Shown here piece by piece: positions 9,419 through 20,125 of a DNA stretch of 64,000 nucleotides; the first letter of the stretch is position 1, and each line of letters opens with the position of its first letter. A model generated the notes under the pieces. It made no database searches, had not been told where the DNA came from, and worked only from the letters and a program-made list of their open reading frames with translations. Made by a program: the position numbers and the translations under genes. Source of the stretch: Acidobacteriota bacterium (GTDB taxonomy: Bacteria; Acidobacteriota; Vicinamibacteria; Vicinamibacterales; UBA2999); NCBI GenBank assembly GCA_947482665.1, contig CANKJK010000011.1, positions 62,001-126,000 on the forward strand. Reading direction: 5' to 3'.

Positions 9419-11581
9419 CTACATCCGAACGGCGCGCTCGACGGCGATCACGCCGTCAATGCCGCGCAGCGCCCGAATCACGCGATCGAGGTGCTTCACA
9501 TCCCTGATCTGGACGGTCATGTCGATCCGGGCCCGCCCCTCATCGCTCGTCTGCGCCTCCATCCCCGAGATATTGGTATCGATCTCCGATACGCGAGCGC
9601 TGATAGCCGCCAGCATGCCTTGCCGATCTTCGACTTGCATCGTGAGTCTGACGGTGTAGGCCGCCTGTTCGGGATGTCCTGACTCCCATTCCACATCGAT
9701 CTGCCGTTCGGGGTCGACCATCAGATTCAGGACGTTCGTGCAGCTGGCCGCGTGGACCGAGACACCCTTCCCTCGGGTGATGTAACCAATAATCCGCTCG
9801 CCCCGGATGGGATTGCAGCAGCGCGCGCGGGTGACCAGCAGGTCGTCGAATCCCCGGACCTTGATGCGGTCCGGAGAGCCGGTATCGGCGCGCGGCCGGC
9901 GCGGCTGACCAGACGGATCATGCAGCCGGTCCTTCAGCAGCTCAGGCGGCGCGGACTTCTGGATGACGGTCTTGGCGGAAATCTTCCCGTACCCGATGTG
10001 CGCGAGCAGTTCGTCGGGCTTGGCCGCGCCGTACTCGGCTGCGAAGGTTGCGAAGCCAGGGCTCTCGACCAGCACCTTGGGATTGAGGTCGTACCTTCGG
10101 GCCTGCTTCTCGAAGAGCCGTCGGCCCAACTCCACGCTTCTCTCGCGCTCCTCGGCCTGCAGAACGTGTTTGATCTTGCCGCGCGCGCGCGACGTCACCG
10201 CAAAGGTCAGCCAGTCCCGACTGGGCCGGTGCCCAGGCTGGGTCAGGATCTCGACAATGTCGCCGTTGCGTAGCGGCGTTCGCAATGGAACCATCTTGCC
10301 GTTGACCCGGGCGCCGACACACTGGTGTCCCACGTCGGTATGAATCGCGTAAGCGAAGTCGACGGCTGTCGACCCGCGACGCAGCGACCGCACCTCTCCC
10401 TTGGGCGTGAAGAGGTACACCTCCTCCGGATAGAGATCGACCTTCAGGTTCTGCAGAAACTCCTGTGGGTCGCGAATCTCCTGCTGCACCTCCAATAATT
10501 GCCGCATCCACTTGAAGTAGTGCTCATCGCGGTGTTCGCCAATACGCCCTTCCTTGTATTTCCAATGCGCCGCGACACCATCCTCTGCGCGGTGGTCCAT
10601 CTCCTCCGTCCGAATCTGGACCTCGAAGGAAAATCCGCGATCGCTGATCACGGAGGTATGCAGCGATTGGTAGCCGTTTGGACGGGGCATGGCGATAAAG
10701 TCTTTGAATCGACCGGGCACGGGCGACCACGTCTGATGAATGATGCCCAAGGCCCCGTAGCAGTCCTTCTCTGAGGCGGTGATCACGCGAAGGGCCGCGA
10801 AGTCGTAGACGCGATCAAGGTCGATGTTCTGCCGGATCAGCTTCCGGTAGATGCTATACAGACGCTTGATGCGGCCCTCAATCCGGACGACCGGAACATC
10901 AGCCGCACGAAGGCGCTCGGCCAGCGCCTGCTGCAGCGTTGCCATCGCGCCCTCGACATCGCGGCGACGCGACTCGACCCGTCCCCGGAGGCTTTCGTAC
11001 GCATCAGGCTCGAGGTAATGAAAGGCCAGCTCCTCCAGTTCGTTCTTGACTGTGCTCATCCCCAGTCGGCTGGCGATCGGCGCAAAGATATCGAGCGTCT
11101 CCTGGGCAATCCGCCGGCGCCGCTCGTCTGGCAGGTGGCCGAGCGTGCGCATGTTGTGAAGCCGGTCGGCGAGCTTGACCAGGATGACGCGGATGTCATC
11201 GACCATCGCCAGGAGCATCTTGCGGAAGCTCTCGGCCTGCCGCTCCTCGCTCGACGCGAAGTGGATAGCAGAAATCTTCGTGACGCCCGCGACCACATGA
11301 GCAACCTCGGCACCAAACAGCTCTGAAACACGCTCCGATGTGACGTGGGTGTCCTCCACCACGTCGTGCAGGACGCCTGCAGCCACGGCCACGCCATCAA
11401 GGCGCATGTCTGCCAGGATGGCCGCAACGGCCACCGGGTGCATGAGATAGGGTTCGCCAGACTGGCGGACCTGTCCCTCATGCCCTTCGGCGGCAAAGGC
11501 ATAGGCACGCCGCAGCAGGTCCAGGTCGGCTGGCGACCCATACTCGCCGAGCTTGTCCAGGACGCGCTGAAACGTCACCAT
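9419..11581 (-). CDS. spoT: Bifunctional (p)ppGpp synthetase/hydrolase (Rsh)
   Basis: Makes and degrades the alarmone (p)ppGpp. 720 aa, typical long Rsh. Domains in order: an HD hydrolase domain with an intact HD pair in AAGVLHDVVEDTHVT; a RelA/SpoT synthetase domain (RVYDFAALRVI, EDGVAAHWKYKEG); a TGS domain (LYPEEVYLFTPKGEV); and a C-terminal ACT domain ending in RALRGIDGVIAVERA. The intact HD motif argues for a bifunctional enzyme rather than a RelA-type synthetase. The start is an ATG; a GGGAGGA lies about 13 bases upstream, slightly far for ideal spacing. Confidence 0.95.
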   Translation of the reverse strand: MVTFQRVLDKLGEYGSPADLDLLRRAYAFAAEGHEGQVRQSGEPYLMHPVAVAAILADMRLDGVAVAAGVLHDVVEDTHVTSERVSELFGAEVAHVVAGVTKISAIHFASSEERQAESFRKMLLAMVDDIRVILVKLADRLHNMRTLGHLPDERRRRIAQETLDIFAPIASRLGMSTVKNELEELAFHYLEPDAYESLRGRVESRRRDVEGAMATLQQALAERLRAADVPVVRIEGRIKRLYSIYRKLIRQNIDLDRVYDFAALRVITASEKDCYGALGIIHQTWSPVPGRFKDFIAMPRPNGYQSLHTSVISDRGFSFEVQIRTEEMDHRAEDGVAAHWKYKEGRIGEHRDEHYFKWMRQLLEVQQEIRDPQEFLQNLKVDLYPEEVYLFTPKGEVRSLRRGSTAVDFAYAIHTDVGHQCVGARVNGKMVPLRTPLRNGDIVEILTQPGHRPSRDWLTFAVTSRARGKIKHVLQAEERERSVELGRRLFEKQARRYDLNPKVLVESPGFATFAAEYGAAKPDELLAHIGYGKISAKTVIQKSAPPELLKDRLHDPSGQPRRPRADTGSPDRIKVRGFDDLLVTRARCCNPIRGERIIGYITRGKGVSVHAASCTNVLNLMVDPERQIDVEWESGHPEQAAYTVRLTMQVEDRQGMLAAISARVSEIDTNISGMEAQTSDEGRARIDMTVQIRDVKHLDRVIRALRGIDGVIAVERAVRM

Positions 11582-11709
11582 GAGGCTGCTGGATCCTCCC
11601 GGTTACAGAGCGGGACAGAACCCGGCTCAGTGGGAGAGAATCAGGGGATGAGCCGCCATCATAACAACTTCGGTGGGTCGCGCAACGTCCGTGGCTCGGC
11701 GGCCTGGAT

Positions 11710-11756
11710 TCGATTCGAATCGAGCCTTGACTCTCCGGAAACCGGCTTACTATACT
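11710..11756 (+). promoter_or_regulatory. Sigma-70-like promoter with abutting 14-bp palindrome
   Basis: TTGACT (11727-11732), an 18-base spacer and TATACT (11751-11756) form a good housekeeping promoter 34 bases before the TPR lipoprotein gene. Directly upstream, 11710-11723 is a perfect 14-bp palindrome (TCGATTCGAATCGA), placed where an operator or activator site could sit. Confidence 0.7.
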
Positions 11757-11790
11757 GACGCGCTTGCGGCACTACTTAAGGGGGCAGACG

Positions 11791-12762
11791 ATGCGGAAGT
11801 TTTCAGTCACAACCTGTGCGCTGACGGCCGGGTTGGGCATGTTGGTGGCCGGATGCGGCCAGATCGACATGCTGAAGTCAAAGATGGCGTTCAAGGACGC
11901 CAACGGCCTGTACCAGACGCAGGATTTTCGGGGCGCCATCGCGAAGTATAAGGAGGCCCTTCGGCTGGATTCCGCGACAACCGGGCCCGCGGGGGCCTAT
12001 TTCTTCATGGCCAATAGCGCTGACAATCTGTATCGCTCTGCCAAGAAGGGTGATGCGGCGAACGACCAGTTCCTGACCGACGCCGTCGAGGGCTACAAGA
12101 ACGCAGCGCAGACCTCAACGGATCCCAAGATCAAGAAGCTGGCGCTGGAGTATCTGGTTGCGGCCTACAACAGCCCAGACAAGCTGAATGACCCGGGCCA
12201 GGCGGAACCCATCCTGCTGCAGATGATTCAGATGGAGCCGAAGGACACGGCCAACATTTTCGCCCTTGCCAAGATCTACGAGGACAGCGGCAACTATGAG
12301 CAGGCCGAGGCGATGCTGATGAAGGCGAAGGAGAGTTCGCCGAACGAGCCTGCTGTCTACATGCAGCTTGCGGGTTACTACAACCGTCAGGGCGAGTTCG
12401 ACAAGACGATCGACGCGCTACAGCAGCGCGCAGCGAAGGAGCCGAACAACCCAGAGGCGCACTACACCATCGCCACCTACTACTGGGACAAGGCCTATCG
12501 CGACTTCCGCCTGAGCGAAGTGGACAAGAAGAAGATGGTTCAGGCCGGTGTCGATCTGGTGGACAAGGCTCTGTCCATCAAGAGCGACTACGCCGAGGCT
12601 ATGGTCTACAAGAACCTTCTGCTCCGGCTGCAGGCCAATCTCGAGAAGGACCCGGCCAAGCAGGCGGCACTCCTGAAGCAGGCAGACACGATTCGGGATA
12701 AGGCACAGGAGCTGCGCAAGGAGCAGCAGGCTGCGACCGCTGGAAAGCCGGCCGGCAAGTAG
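11791..12762 (+). CDS. TPR-repeat lipoprotein
   Basis: 323 aa from the ATG at 11791 (GGGG upstream); a TTG 27 bases earlier is in frame but less likely. Signal peptide with lipobox LVAGC at about residues 19-23, so it should be lipidated by Lgt and cut by LspA. The mature part has several tetratricopeptide-like units (for example ANIFALAKIYEDSGNYEQAE and EPAVYMQLAGYYNRQGEFD), indicating a protein-interaction scaffold at the envelope. The C-terminus is Lys/Glu/Gln-rich. It is a monocistronic unit with its own promoter and a strong terminator. The specific partner is unknown. Confidence 0.85.
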   Translation: MRKFSVTTCALTAGLGMLVAGCGQIDMLKSKMAFKDANGLYQTQDFRGAIAKYKEALRLDSATTGPAGAYFFMANSADNLYRSAKKGDAANDQFLTDAVEGYKNAAQTSTDPKIKKLALEYLVAAYNSPDKLNDPGQAEPILLQMIQMEPKDTANIFALAKIYEDSGNYEQAEAMLMKAKESSPNEPAVYMQLAGYYNRQGEFDKTIDALQQRAAKEPNNPEAHYTIATYYWDKAYRDFRLSEVDKKKMVQAGVDLVDKALSIKSDYAEAMVYKNLLLRLQANLEKDPAKQAALLKQADTIRDKAQELRKEQQAATAGKPAGK

Positions 12763-12787
12763 ACAGCCCTCGTAAGACAGGATCTCG

Positions 12788-12827
12788 AAGGGGCCGCACC
12801 CGGTATGGGTGCGGCCCCTTTTGTCTT
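12788..12827 (+). terminator. Strong rho-independent terminator after the TPR lipoprotein gene
   Basis: A perfect 12-bp GC-rich stem (12790-12801 with 12807-12818), extended by A-T pairs, a 5-base loop, then TTTT and a second T run. Confidence 0.93.
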
Positions 12828-12869
12828 TTGGGGGAAGCACCTGTTGCCCCGGCCACGGCAGTTGAGGGC

Positions 12870-12875
12870 TAGAAT
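12870..12875 (+). promoter_or_regulatory. -10 box giving a probable leaderless receiver transcript
   Basis: TAGAAT ends 7 bases before the GTG at 12883, so transcription should begin at or next to the start codon. No Shine-Dalgarno sequence precedes it. Confidence 0.45.
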
Positions 12876-12882
12876 CTATAGA

Positions 12883-13344
12883 GTGGTCGCAGAGTCTCCC
12901 ATTCCTGGTCCGCCAGCTCCCGTCGTCCTGATCGTCGACGACGAAGAGCCCATTCGTAGGATCCTGAGCCAGTGGGTCGAGCGGCTTGGCTATGCGCCAA
13001 AGACCGCTGAGTCGGCGGAAGAGGCACTCGCAGTCCTTAGGCATGAGCCCGTCGCCGTCGCGCTCTGCGACGTGCGGATGCCCGGAAAGGATGGCATCTG
13101 GCTGACCGCCCAAATTCGCCTGCTATTTCCTACTGTTTCGGTGGTCCTGGTGACTGGTATGGATGAGCTAGATCCCACCGTGACCCTCCGCCCAGGAGTG
13201 GTGGGCTATATCACCAAGCCATTTGAGCGCGAGAGTATCTCCGGAGCCGTCAGGTCTGCCCTTGAGTGGCAACTCAGGCCCGAGTCGTCACCACAGACTG
13301 AAGAATCCCTGCTCGATGCCATTGACCGCTGGGAGCCCCTCTAG
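12883..13344 (+). CDS. Stand-alone response-regulator receiver protein
   Basis: 153 aa. A single CheY-like receiver domain: the acidic pair in LIVDDEEPIRR, the phospho-acceptor Asp in ALCDVRMPGKDG, the switch Thr in VVLVTGMDE, and the conserved Lys in YITKPFE. About 30 residues follow without a DNA-binding or enzymatic domain. The GTG start is chosen because upstream in-frame sequence runs back into the preceding terminator. No histidine kinase is adjacent, so its partner is encoded elsewhere. Confidence 0.87.
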   Translation: MVAESPIPGPPAPVVLIVDDEEPIRRILSQWVERLGYAPKTAESAEEALAVLRHEPVAVALCDVRMPGKDGIWLTAQIRLLFPTVSVVLVTGMDELDPTVTLRPGVVGYITKPFERESISGAVRSALEWQLRPESSPQTEESLLDAIDRWEPL

Positions 13345-13370
13345 CAGCGTTGTGGCCCCATACAAATAGA

Positions 13371-13402
13371 AAAGGGGCCTGGCGGTAAGGCCAGACCCCT
13401 TT
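13371..13402. terminator. Bidirectional terminator between receiver and exbD
   Basis: A 13-bp stem with one mismatch (13371-13383 with 13390-13402) and a 6-base loop. It is flanked by A-rich sequence on the left and T-rich on the right, so it can serve both converging genes. Confidence 0.85.
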
Positions 13403-13435
13403 CTTGTTTCTTGCCAGCGCAGTCGCAGGCTGTCG

Positions 13436-13891
13436 CTACTTAGCAGCGCCTCGCTTCATACCCTCGGTCACAATCCCGACCTTCTCAACGCCAGCACCTT
13501 TGGCTGCGTCGATCACTTCGACAATGTCACCATACCGCAGCGTCCCCACCGCAGAGATGAACATCGTCTTGTCCTTGCGCTCCTCGAAGATGGACCTGAG
13601 TTTCTCCTGGAGGTCGGTGATGGTCACGTCCTGCTTGTTGACGGAGATCTTCTTATCCGCGCTGTATTCCAGCACGATCTGACTAAGGTCCGGAGCCTGC
13701 TGCTGCGCGGACCGCGTCTCCGCCGGCAGATTGACGTCCAGGCCCTTCTGCGACAGCGGCAGGGCCGCCATGAAGATGACGAGCAGCACGAGCAGCACGT
13801 CGATCATTGGCGTGATGTTCATCTCGGAGGTGGCGTGAACCTCCTTGGCTTTGAAGACCTTGTCTGCGCCGTGGTGCTTGTGGGCGGACAT
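13436..13891 (-). CDS. exbD: ExbD/TolR-type biopolymer transport protein (distal copy)
   Basis: 151 aa. One N-terminal transmembrane helix after the family motif SEMNITPMIDVLLVLLVIF, whose Asp is the protonatable residue of the ExbB-ExbD motor. The rest is a periplasmic domain. Last gene of the tonB-exbB-exbD-exbD cluster, 3 bases after the first exbD. It probably forms part of the proton-driven motor powering TonB-dependent outer-membrane transport. Confidence 0.92.
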   Translation of the reverse strand: MSAHKHHGADKVFKAKEVHATSEMNITPMIDVLLVLLVIFMAALPLSQKGLDVNLPAETRSAQQQAPDLSQIVLEYSADKKISVNKQDVTITDLQEKLRSIFEERKDKTMFISAVGTLRYGDIVEVIDAAKGAGVEKVGIVTEGMKRGAAK

Positions 13892-13894
13892 GGG

Positions 13895-14311
13895 CTACTT
13901 CTTCCTCTTCTCGGTAATGAGACCCATGTCCTCGACGCCGCTCGCGCGAACCTCGTCCATGGCATCCATGACCGCCCCGTAGGGGGCATCCTCATCAGCC
14001 TTGATGAGTACCAGCTTCTGTGTCTTGGTCTCGAACGTCTCTTCCATCTTGCGTCGGAGATCAGACATCTGCACAGGCACCGAGTTGACGAAGATAGACC
14101 GATCGGCCGTGACTCCGAGAACCGTCTGGTCCTGAGTCTCCGGCTTGTCGCTGCTATTGTCCGCCGTTGGCAGTTTTACGTTGACGCCCTTCTGGAGCAT
14201 CGGCGCCACGATCATCATGATGATGAGGAGCACCAGCATGACGTCTACCAGCGGGGTGACGTTGATTTCTGATTTGACGGCTCCGTCCTCGCCGCCGACT
14301 GACATACCCAT
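13895..14311 (-). CDS. exbD: ExbD/TolR-type biopolymer transport protein (proximal copy)
   Basis: 138 aa, ATG with GGAG 8 bases upstream. EINVTPLVDVMLVLLIIMM is the ExbD transmembrane segment with its conserved Asp; a periplasmic domain follows. Two different ExbD proteins beside one ExbB is a common acidobacterial and delta-proteobacterial arrangement and may form hetero-oligomers in the motor pore. Confidence 0.92.
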   Translation of the reverse strand: MGMSVGGEDGAVKSEINVTPLVDVMLVLLIIMMIVAPMLQKGVNVKLPTADNSSDKPETQDQTVLGVTADRSIFVNSVPVQMSDLRRKMEETFETKTQKLVLIKADEDAPYGAVMDAMDEVRASGVEDMGLITEKRKK

Positions 14312-14341
14312 CGTTATCGCTCCAGGGATGCACAGCTAACA

Positions 14342-14369
14342 GGCCGGAACGCAGGTGCGCGCTCCGGCC
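14342..14369 (-). other. Intercistronic hairpin between exbB and exbD
   Basis: A 7-bp GC-rich inverted repeat (14342-14348 with 14363-14369) in the 78-base gap. No T run, so it more likely affects mRNA stability or differential expression than termination. Confidence 0.35.
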
Positions 14370-14389
14370 GTCAGCATCCAGCTGTGAAA

Positions 14390-15076
14390 CTAGGCCGCCG
14401 AGTTCTTGATGAACCAGTCGACGAGCTCTGACGAGGAGTTATCCATCTCCACGTTGAAGTGCTCGATCCGGCCCGTCAGGTAGTTGTAGAACCACACGGC
14501 CGGGATGGCCACGAACAGCCCGAGGGCCGTCTCAATCAGAGCTTCAGCAATACCGGCCGACACGGCACCGATACCACCCGAGCCGGTCGACGCGATACCG
14601 ACGAAGGCGTTGATAACGCCGACGACCGTGCCGAGCAGACCCACGAACGGGGCCGTGGAGCCGATGGTGGCCAGAACGCTGACGCCCTTCTTCAGGTCAG
14701 CCGCGGTCAGAGCCGTTGCACGCTGAATGGCGCGGCGGACCGTGTCCAGAACGTCATCGCGATTGCCCGAGAGGCCCGCTTCCTTCTGATACTGGAACTC
14801 CTGGAGACCAGCGCCGACCACCTTCGCGAGGTGGCTGTAGCGATAGTCCTTCGAGCCGGCCAGAGCAATGGCTTCCTTGAGGCGGCCGTCCTTCAGGTGC
14901 TTGGCGACCTGGGGGGCGAACAGCTTCGACTGATTCCGCGCCTGGGAATAGGTGTAAATACGCTCAATTGCCACGCCAATCGACCAGAACGACATCACGA
15001 ACAGCACCAGCGCCACGGCAATGGCGGGGCCGGTCATGGACTTGGCAATATCAACCAGATTCAGTTCGCCACCCAT
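14390..15076 (-). CDS. exbB: ExbB/TolQ/MotA-family proton channel protein
   Basis: 228 aa, three transmembrane helices (about residues 15-38, 120-142 and 165-190) with a cytoplasmic loop between the first two. The MotA_ExbB signature is seen in LATIGSTAPFVGLLGTVVGVI and in AGIAEALIETALGLFVAIPA. The ATG has GGAGG 8 bases upstream. Works with the two ExbD proteins and TonB encoded next to it to couple proton flow to outer-membrane transport. Confidence 0.93.
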   Translation of the reverse strand: MGGELNLVDIAKSMTGPAIAVALVLFVMSFWSIGVAIERIYTYSQARNQSKLFAPQVAKHLKDGRLKEAIALAGSKDYRYSHLAKVVGAGLQEFQYQKEAGLSGNRDDVLDTVRRAIQRATALTAADLKKGVSVLATIGSTAPFVGLLGTVVGVINAFVGIASTGSGGIGAVSAGIAEALIETALGLFVAIPAVWFYNYLTGRIEHFNVEMDNSSSELVDWFIKNSAA

Positions 15077-15192
15077 TACAACATCCTCCGCAATCTAATT
15101 TGAGACGTTTTCCGAGCAGTTGGCCCCTTGCCTCGTCTCATCGGGCAGGGGAAGAGGCGTAAGGCCTCGGACTTAACAGTGAAGTGCGTGCG

Positions 15193-15921
15193 TTAGCTCA
15201 GCGTGAACTGCACCGTAACGGTCATGATGACCGGCACGGGCTGGCCGTTGAGAGTCGTGGGGGTGAACTCCCACTGCTTCACGGCATCGATGGCGGCCTG
15301 ATCCAGGAGCGGAATCGACCGGAGCACGCGAGTGTCCGTGACTCTTCCCGTCGGTCCAATCGTGGCCTCGATAATCACCACACCCTGCACGCGCGCAGAC
15401 TGGGCAATCGACGGATACACCGGCCGGACGTCCTTCGTCTTGGTCGGGGGCTTGATGTTCCCGCCAACCCGCACCGGAGCCGGAGGCGGCGGAGGCGGCG
15501 GAGGCGGGGGCGGGGGGGCATCAGGGATACCACCAGAAATACCGCCTACGACGCCGCCGGGAATACCGCCTTCAACGCCAGCGTGGCGATCGAAGTTGGT
15601 ATCAACAGGGGCTTCCGCCTTGATTTCATGCGGGGCCTCCGTTGGTGCGGCAGCCGGATTCGCTTCCACGACAGGCTTCGGCGCCTGCGCAGCCGCGGGT
15701 GGCGGAGGAGGTGGCGGCGGGGGCGGGGGCGGCGGCGGGGCCACGAAGGCTGCCATCGCACCAGCAGGAGTCGGCAGAATATCGGCCGCCATCAGCGGGA
15801 TGATGATCATCCCGAGGATGATGACCGTGTGCACGACAATCGACAGCGCGACCGTCGCTCCCTGATTGGAACCGACCTTAACGCTCGGGTCGACGATGTC
15901 GCCGAACATGTGACGTGGCAC
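15193..15921 (-). CDS. tonB: TonB-family energy transducer with long polyproline tracts
   Basis: 242 aa from a GTG with AGGAGG 10-11 bases upstream. An N-terminal transmembrane helix (about 23-45) precedes a tract of 14 consecutive prolines, an Ala/Pro/Glu linker, a second tract of 12 prolines, and a C-terminal TonB domain (VYPSIAQSARVQGVVIIEA ... WEFTPTTLNGQPV). The linker spans the periplasm, and the C-terminal domain contacts TonB boxes of outer-membrane receptors. First gene of its operon, with a near-consensus promoter. Confidence 0.94.
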   Translation of the reverse strand: MPRHMFGDIVDPSVKVGSNQGATVALSIVVHTVIILGMIIIPLMAADILPTPAGAMAAFVAPPPPPPPPPPPPPPAAAQAPKPVVEANPAAAPTEAPHEIKAEAPVDTNFDRHAGVEGGIPGGVVGGISGGIPDAPPPPPPPPPPPPAPVRVGGNIKPPTKTKDVRPVYPSIAQSARVQGVVIIEATIGPTGRVTDTRVLRSIPLLDQAAIDAVKQWEFTPTTLNGQPVPVIMTVTVQFTLS

Positions 15922-15947
15922 CGGGCTTACCCTCCTGAGAATCGTGA

Positions 15948-15963
15948 CTTGCCTTACGGCAAG
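15948..15963 (-). other. Small hairpin in tonB leader
   Basis: CTTGCC and GGCAAG pair perfectly around a 4-base loop (GTAA on the reverse strand, a GNRA-type tetraloop). It lies between the tonB promoter and its Shine-Dalgarno sequence. Confidence 0.4.
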
Positions 15964-15971
15964 AGCGGCCG

Positions 15972-16001
15972 ATTATATCGATCCTGAAAAAACAGTGTCA
16001 A
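15972..16001 (-). promoter_or_regulatory. Near-consensus sigma-70 promoter for tonB-exbB-exbD-exbD
   Basis: On the reverse strand TTGACA (15996-16001) and TATAAT (15972-15977), both exact consensus hexamers, are separated by 18 bases. The leader to the tonB GTG is about 45 bases. Confidence 0.88.
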
Positions 16002-16100
16002 CGTCAAGGAACGAACTTGCCGTTCCACTCATTTGCCCCTTTAGACACCGGATTCGCCAAATGGCTCCATGGTGACAGCCGGGAAAGAGCGCGCAGTATA

Positions 16101-16145
16101 GCGCGGGTCCAGAGAATTGCTCCAGCAATAAATCTGGCCCCGCGC
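16101..16145 (-). terminator. Long imperfect hairpin downstream of hppA
   Basis: Arms 16101-16113 and 16133-16145 pair with a single mismatch. An inner stem (ATTGCT/AGCAAT) closes a 2-base loop. It begins 15 bases after the hppA stop. No T run follows on the reverse strand, so termination is inferred from position only. Confidence 0.4.
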
Positions 16146-16159
16146 TGCCTCAAATTGCC

Positions 16160-18646
<2,487 letters not shown>

Positions 18647-18695
18647 CGGTATCAGTCCCTTCTCTGAAAAAACGTCCCGGTGTTTCGCCCGACGC

Positions 18696-19319
18696 TTATT
18701 GATGACGGCCCGTGCCGCTCGACACGGTGCCAGGCAACGCCATTCCCCCTGTCAACACAATCCGGATGCCGTCCTCGACGGAAATATCAGGAAACTGCGC
18801 CTCGGACCTCGGAAAGAGTGCGATATCCCCGAGGTAGAGATGATTCGTCGGGATATAGACCGCCACAAAGGGCTCCGGCCCGCGACCCCTCTCGACCAAG
18901 AATTCCTTCGTCAGGAACCCCAGCGTCAACCCCCGCTTCGGATCCTCGACCATCACCACCTGCTTGAAGCCGTACTCGTTGTCCGGAGAAAAAGCGGCCA
19001 GGAGCTGCCGGACCGGCGCATAGACGGTGCGGAACACAGGAATGCGCCCCAGGATGTCCTCAGCCCTCGAGAGCACCTTCCGCCCAAACACGTTGGTCGC
19101 CACTGCGCCCACGACGAGCACCAAGACTGCGGTGATCGCCAAGCCCAAACCCGGAACACGACGACCGATCACCCGGACGGACACGGGCGCCGTGAAGCCG
19201 TCAATGATACCGAAAACCCACACCAGGGCCGCCACGCTGACGACCAGCGGAATAAGGACGAAGAACCCGGCGATAAAACTGCGGCGCAGCCACTGCATCG
19301 GCGTTAGTGCAATGCCCAT
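18696..19319 (-). CDS. DUF502 family membrane protein
   Basis: 207 aa. Two N-terminal transmembrane helices (about 13-36 and 58-78) and a conserved DUF502 core: GRIPVFRTVYAPVRQL, then VAVYIPTNHLYLGDIAL. The function of the family is unknown. It overlaps the upstream uppP stop by 16 bases if the ATG at 19319 is used; a second in-frame ATG at 19298 avoids the overlap. Likely co-transcribed with uppP; hppA follows after 49 bases. Confidence 0.85.
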   Translation of the reverse strand: MGIALTPMQWLRRSFIAGFFVLIPLVVSVAALVWVFGIIDGFTAPVSVRVIGRRVPGLGLAITAVLVLVVGAVATNVFGRKVLSRAEDILGRIPVFRTVYAPVRQLLAAFSPDNEYGFKQVVMVEDPKRGLTLGFLTKEFLVERGRGPEPFVAVYIPTNHLYLGDIALFPRSEAQFPDISVEDGIRIVLTGGMALPGTVSSGTGRHQ

Positions 19320-20110
19320 CCTCGCCAGACGGCCAGCAGCAGCACACAGCCGGCAACGATGCGGTACCAGGCGAAGGGAGCAAACCCGACCCGGCGCACA
19401 AGGCGAAGAAAAGGTGCCACGACAAGTAGCGAGGCTACGAATGCGGAAAGGAAACCGAGGGCGATCTCGGCGGTCTGGGCTGAGAAGGGGCTCGTATGCA
19501 GACCCAGAAGGTCATTCAGGAAGGCCGCCGACAGCGTGGGCACTGCCAGAAAGAACGAAAACTCGGCGGCGGCGGTTCGGTCGAGTCCCATCACCAGGCC
19601 TCCAATGATGGTGGCACCAGAACGTGAGACGCCCGGGACCACGGCCAGAGCCTGAAACAGGCCAATGCCGAAGCCCTTCATCACCGGAGTCTGTTCAGCC
19701 GACGACACGACTGGCCGCAGCCGCAGCCGCTCGACAGCCAGCATCACCAGGCCTCCCAGGATGAATGCGGCCGCGATGGTGCCGGCACTGGCATAGAGAA
19801 CCGTCGTCACGAACGTGCGCCCCAGCGCTCCCACCAGCAGGACGGGCAGGAATCCTGCTCCGAGCGCCAAGAGAAAGCGTCTCGCGGCCGGATCGGAGGG
19901 CAGTCCCCGGACGAGCGCCAAGACGCGCTCACGGTAGAGCCAGAGAATGGCCAGGATGGACCCGAGTTGAATCATCACCTTGAACACGTCACCAGGGTCG
20001 CGAAACCCGAGTAACTGGCCTGCCACCAGCAGGTGGGCCGTGGAGGAGATCGGGAGAAACTCCGTCAGTCCTTGCAGGACCCCCAGCAACACCGCGTCAA
20101 GGTAGTTCAC
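19304..20110 (-). CDS. uppP: Undecaprenyl-diphosphatase
   Basis: Dephosphorylates undecaprenyl pyrophosphate, regenerating the lipid carrier for peptidoglycan and surface polysaccharide. 268 aa, GTG start, multiple transmembrane helices. Both BacA/UppP signatures are present: QGLTEFLPISSTAHLL near the N-terminus and VVPGVSRSGATII in the middle. Overexpression of this family gives bacitracin resistance in other bacteria. Lies 15 bases downstream of secF. Confidence 0.95.
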   Translation of the reverse strand: MNYLDAVLLGVLQGLTEFLPISSTAHLLVAGQLLGFRDPGDVFKVMIQLGSILAILWLYRERVLALVRGLPSDPAARRFLLALGAGFLPVLLVGALGRTFVTTVLYASAGTIAAAFILGGLVMLAVERLRLRPVVSSAEQTPVMKGFGIGLFQALAVVPGVSRSGATIIGGLVMGLDRTAAAEFSFFLAVPTLSAAFLNDLLGLHTSPFSAQTAEIALGFLSAFVASLLVVAPFLRLVRRVGFAPFAWYRIVAGCVLLLAVWRGWALH

Positions 20111-20125
20111 GGGAGGCGAGGCGCC

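Noticed and set aside
15332-15865. Gly-rich + strand frame across tonB
   Set aside because: It is the complement of the polyproline codons of tonB; the reverse-strand gene has a promoter, ribosome-binding site and TonB domain.
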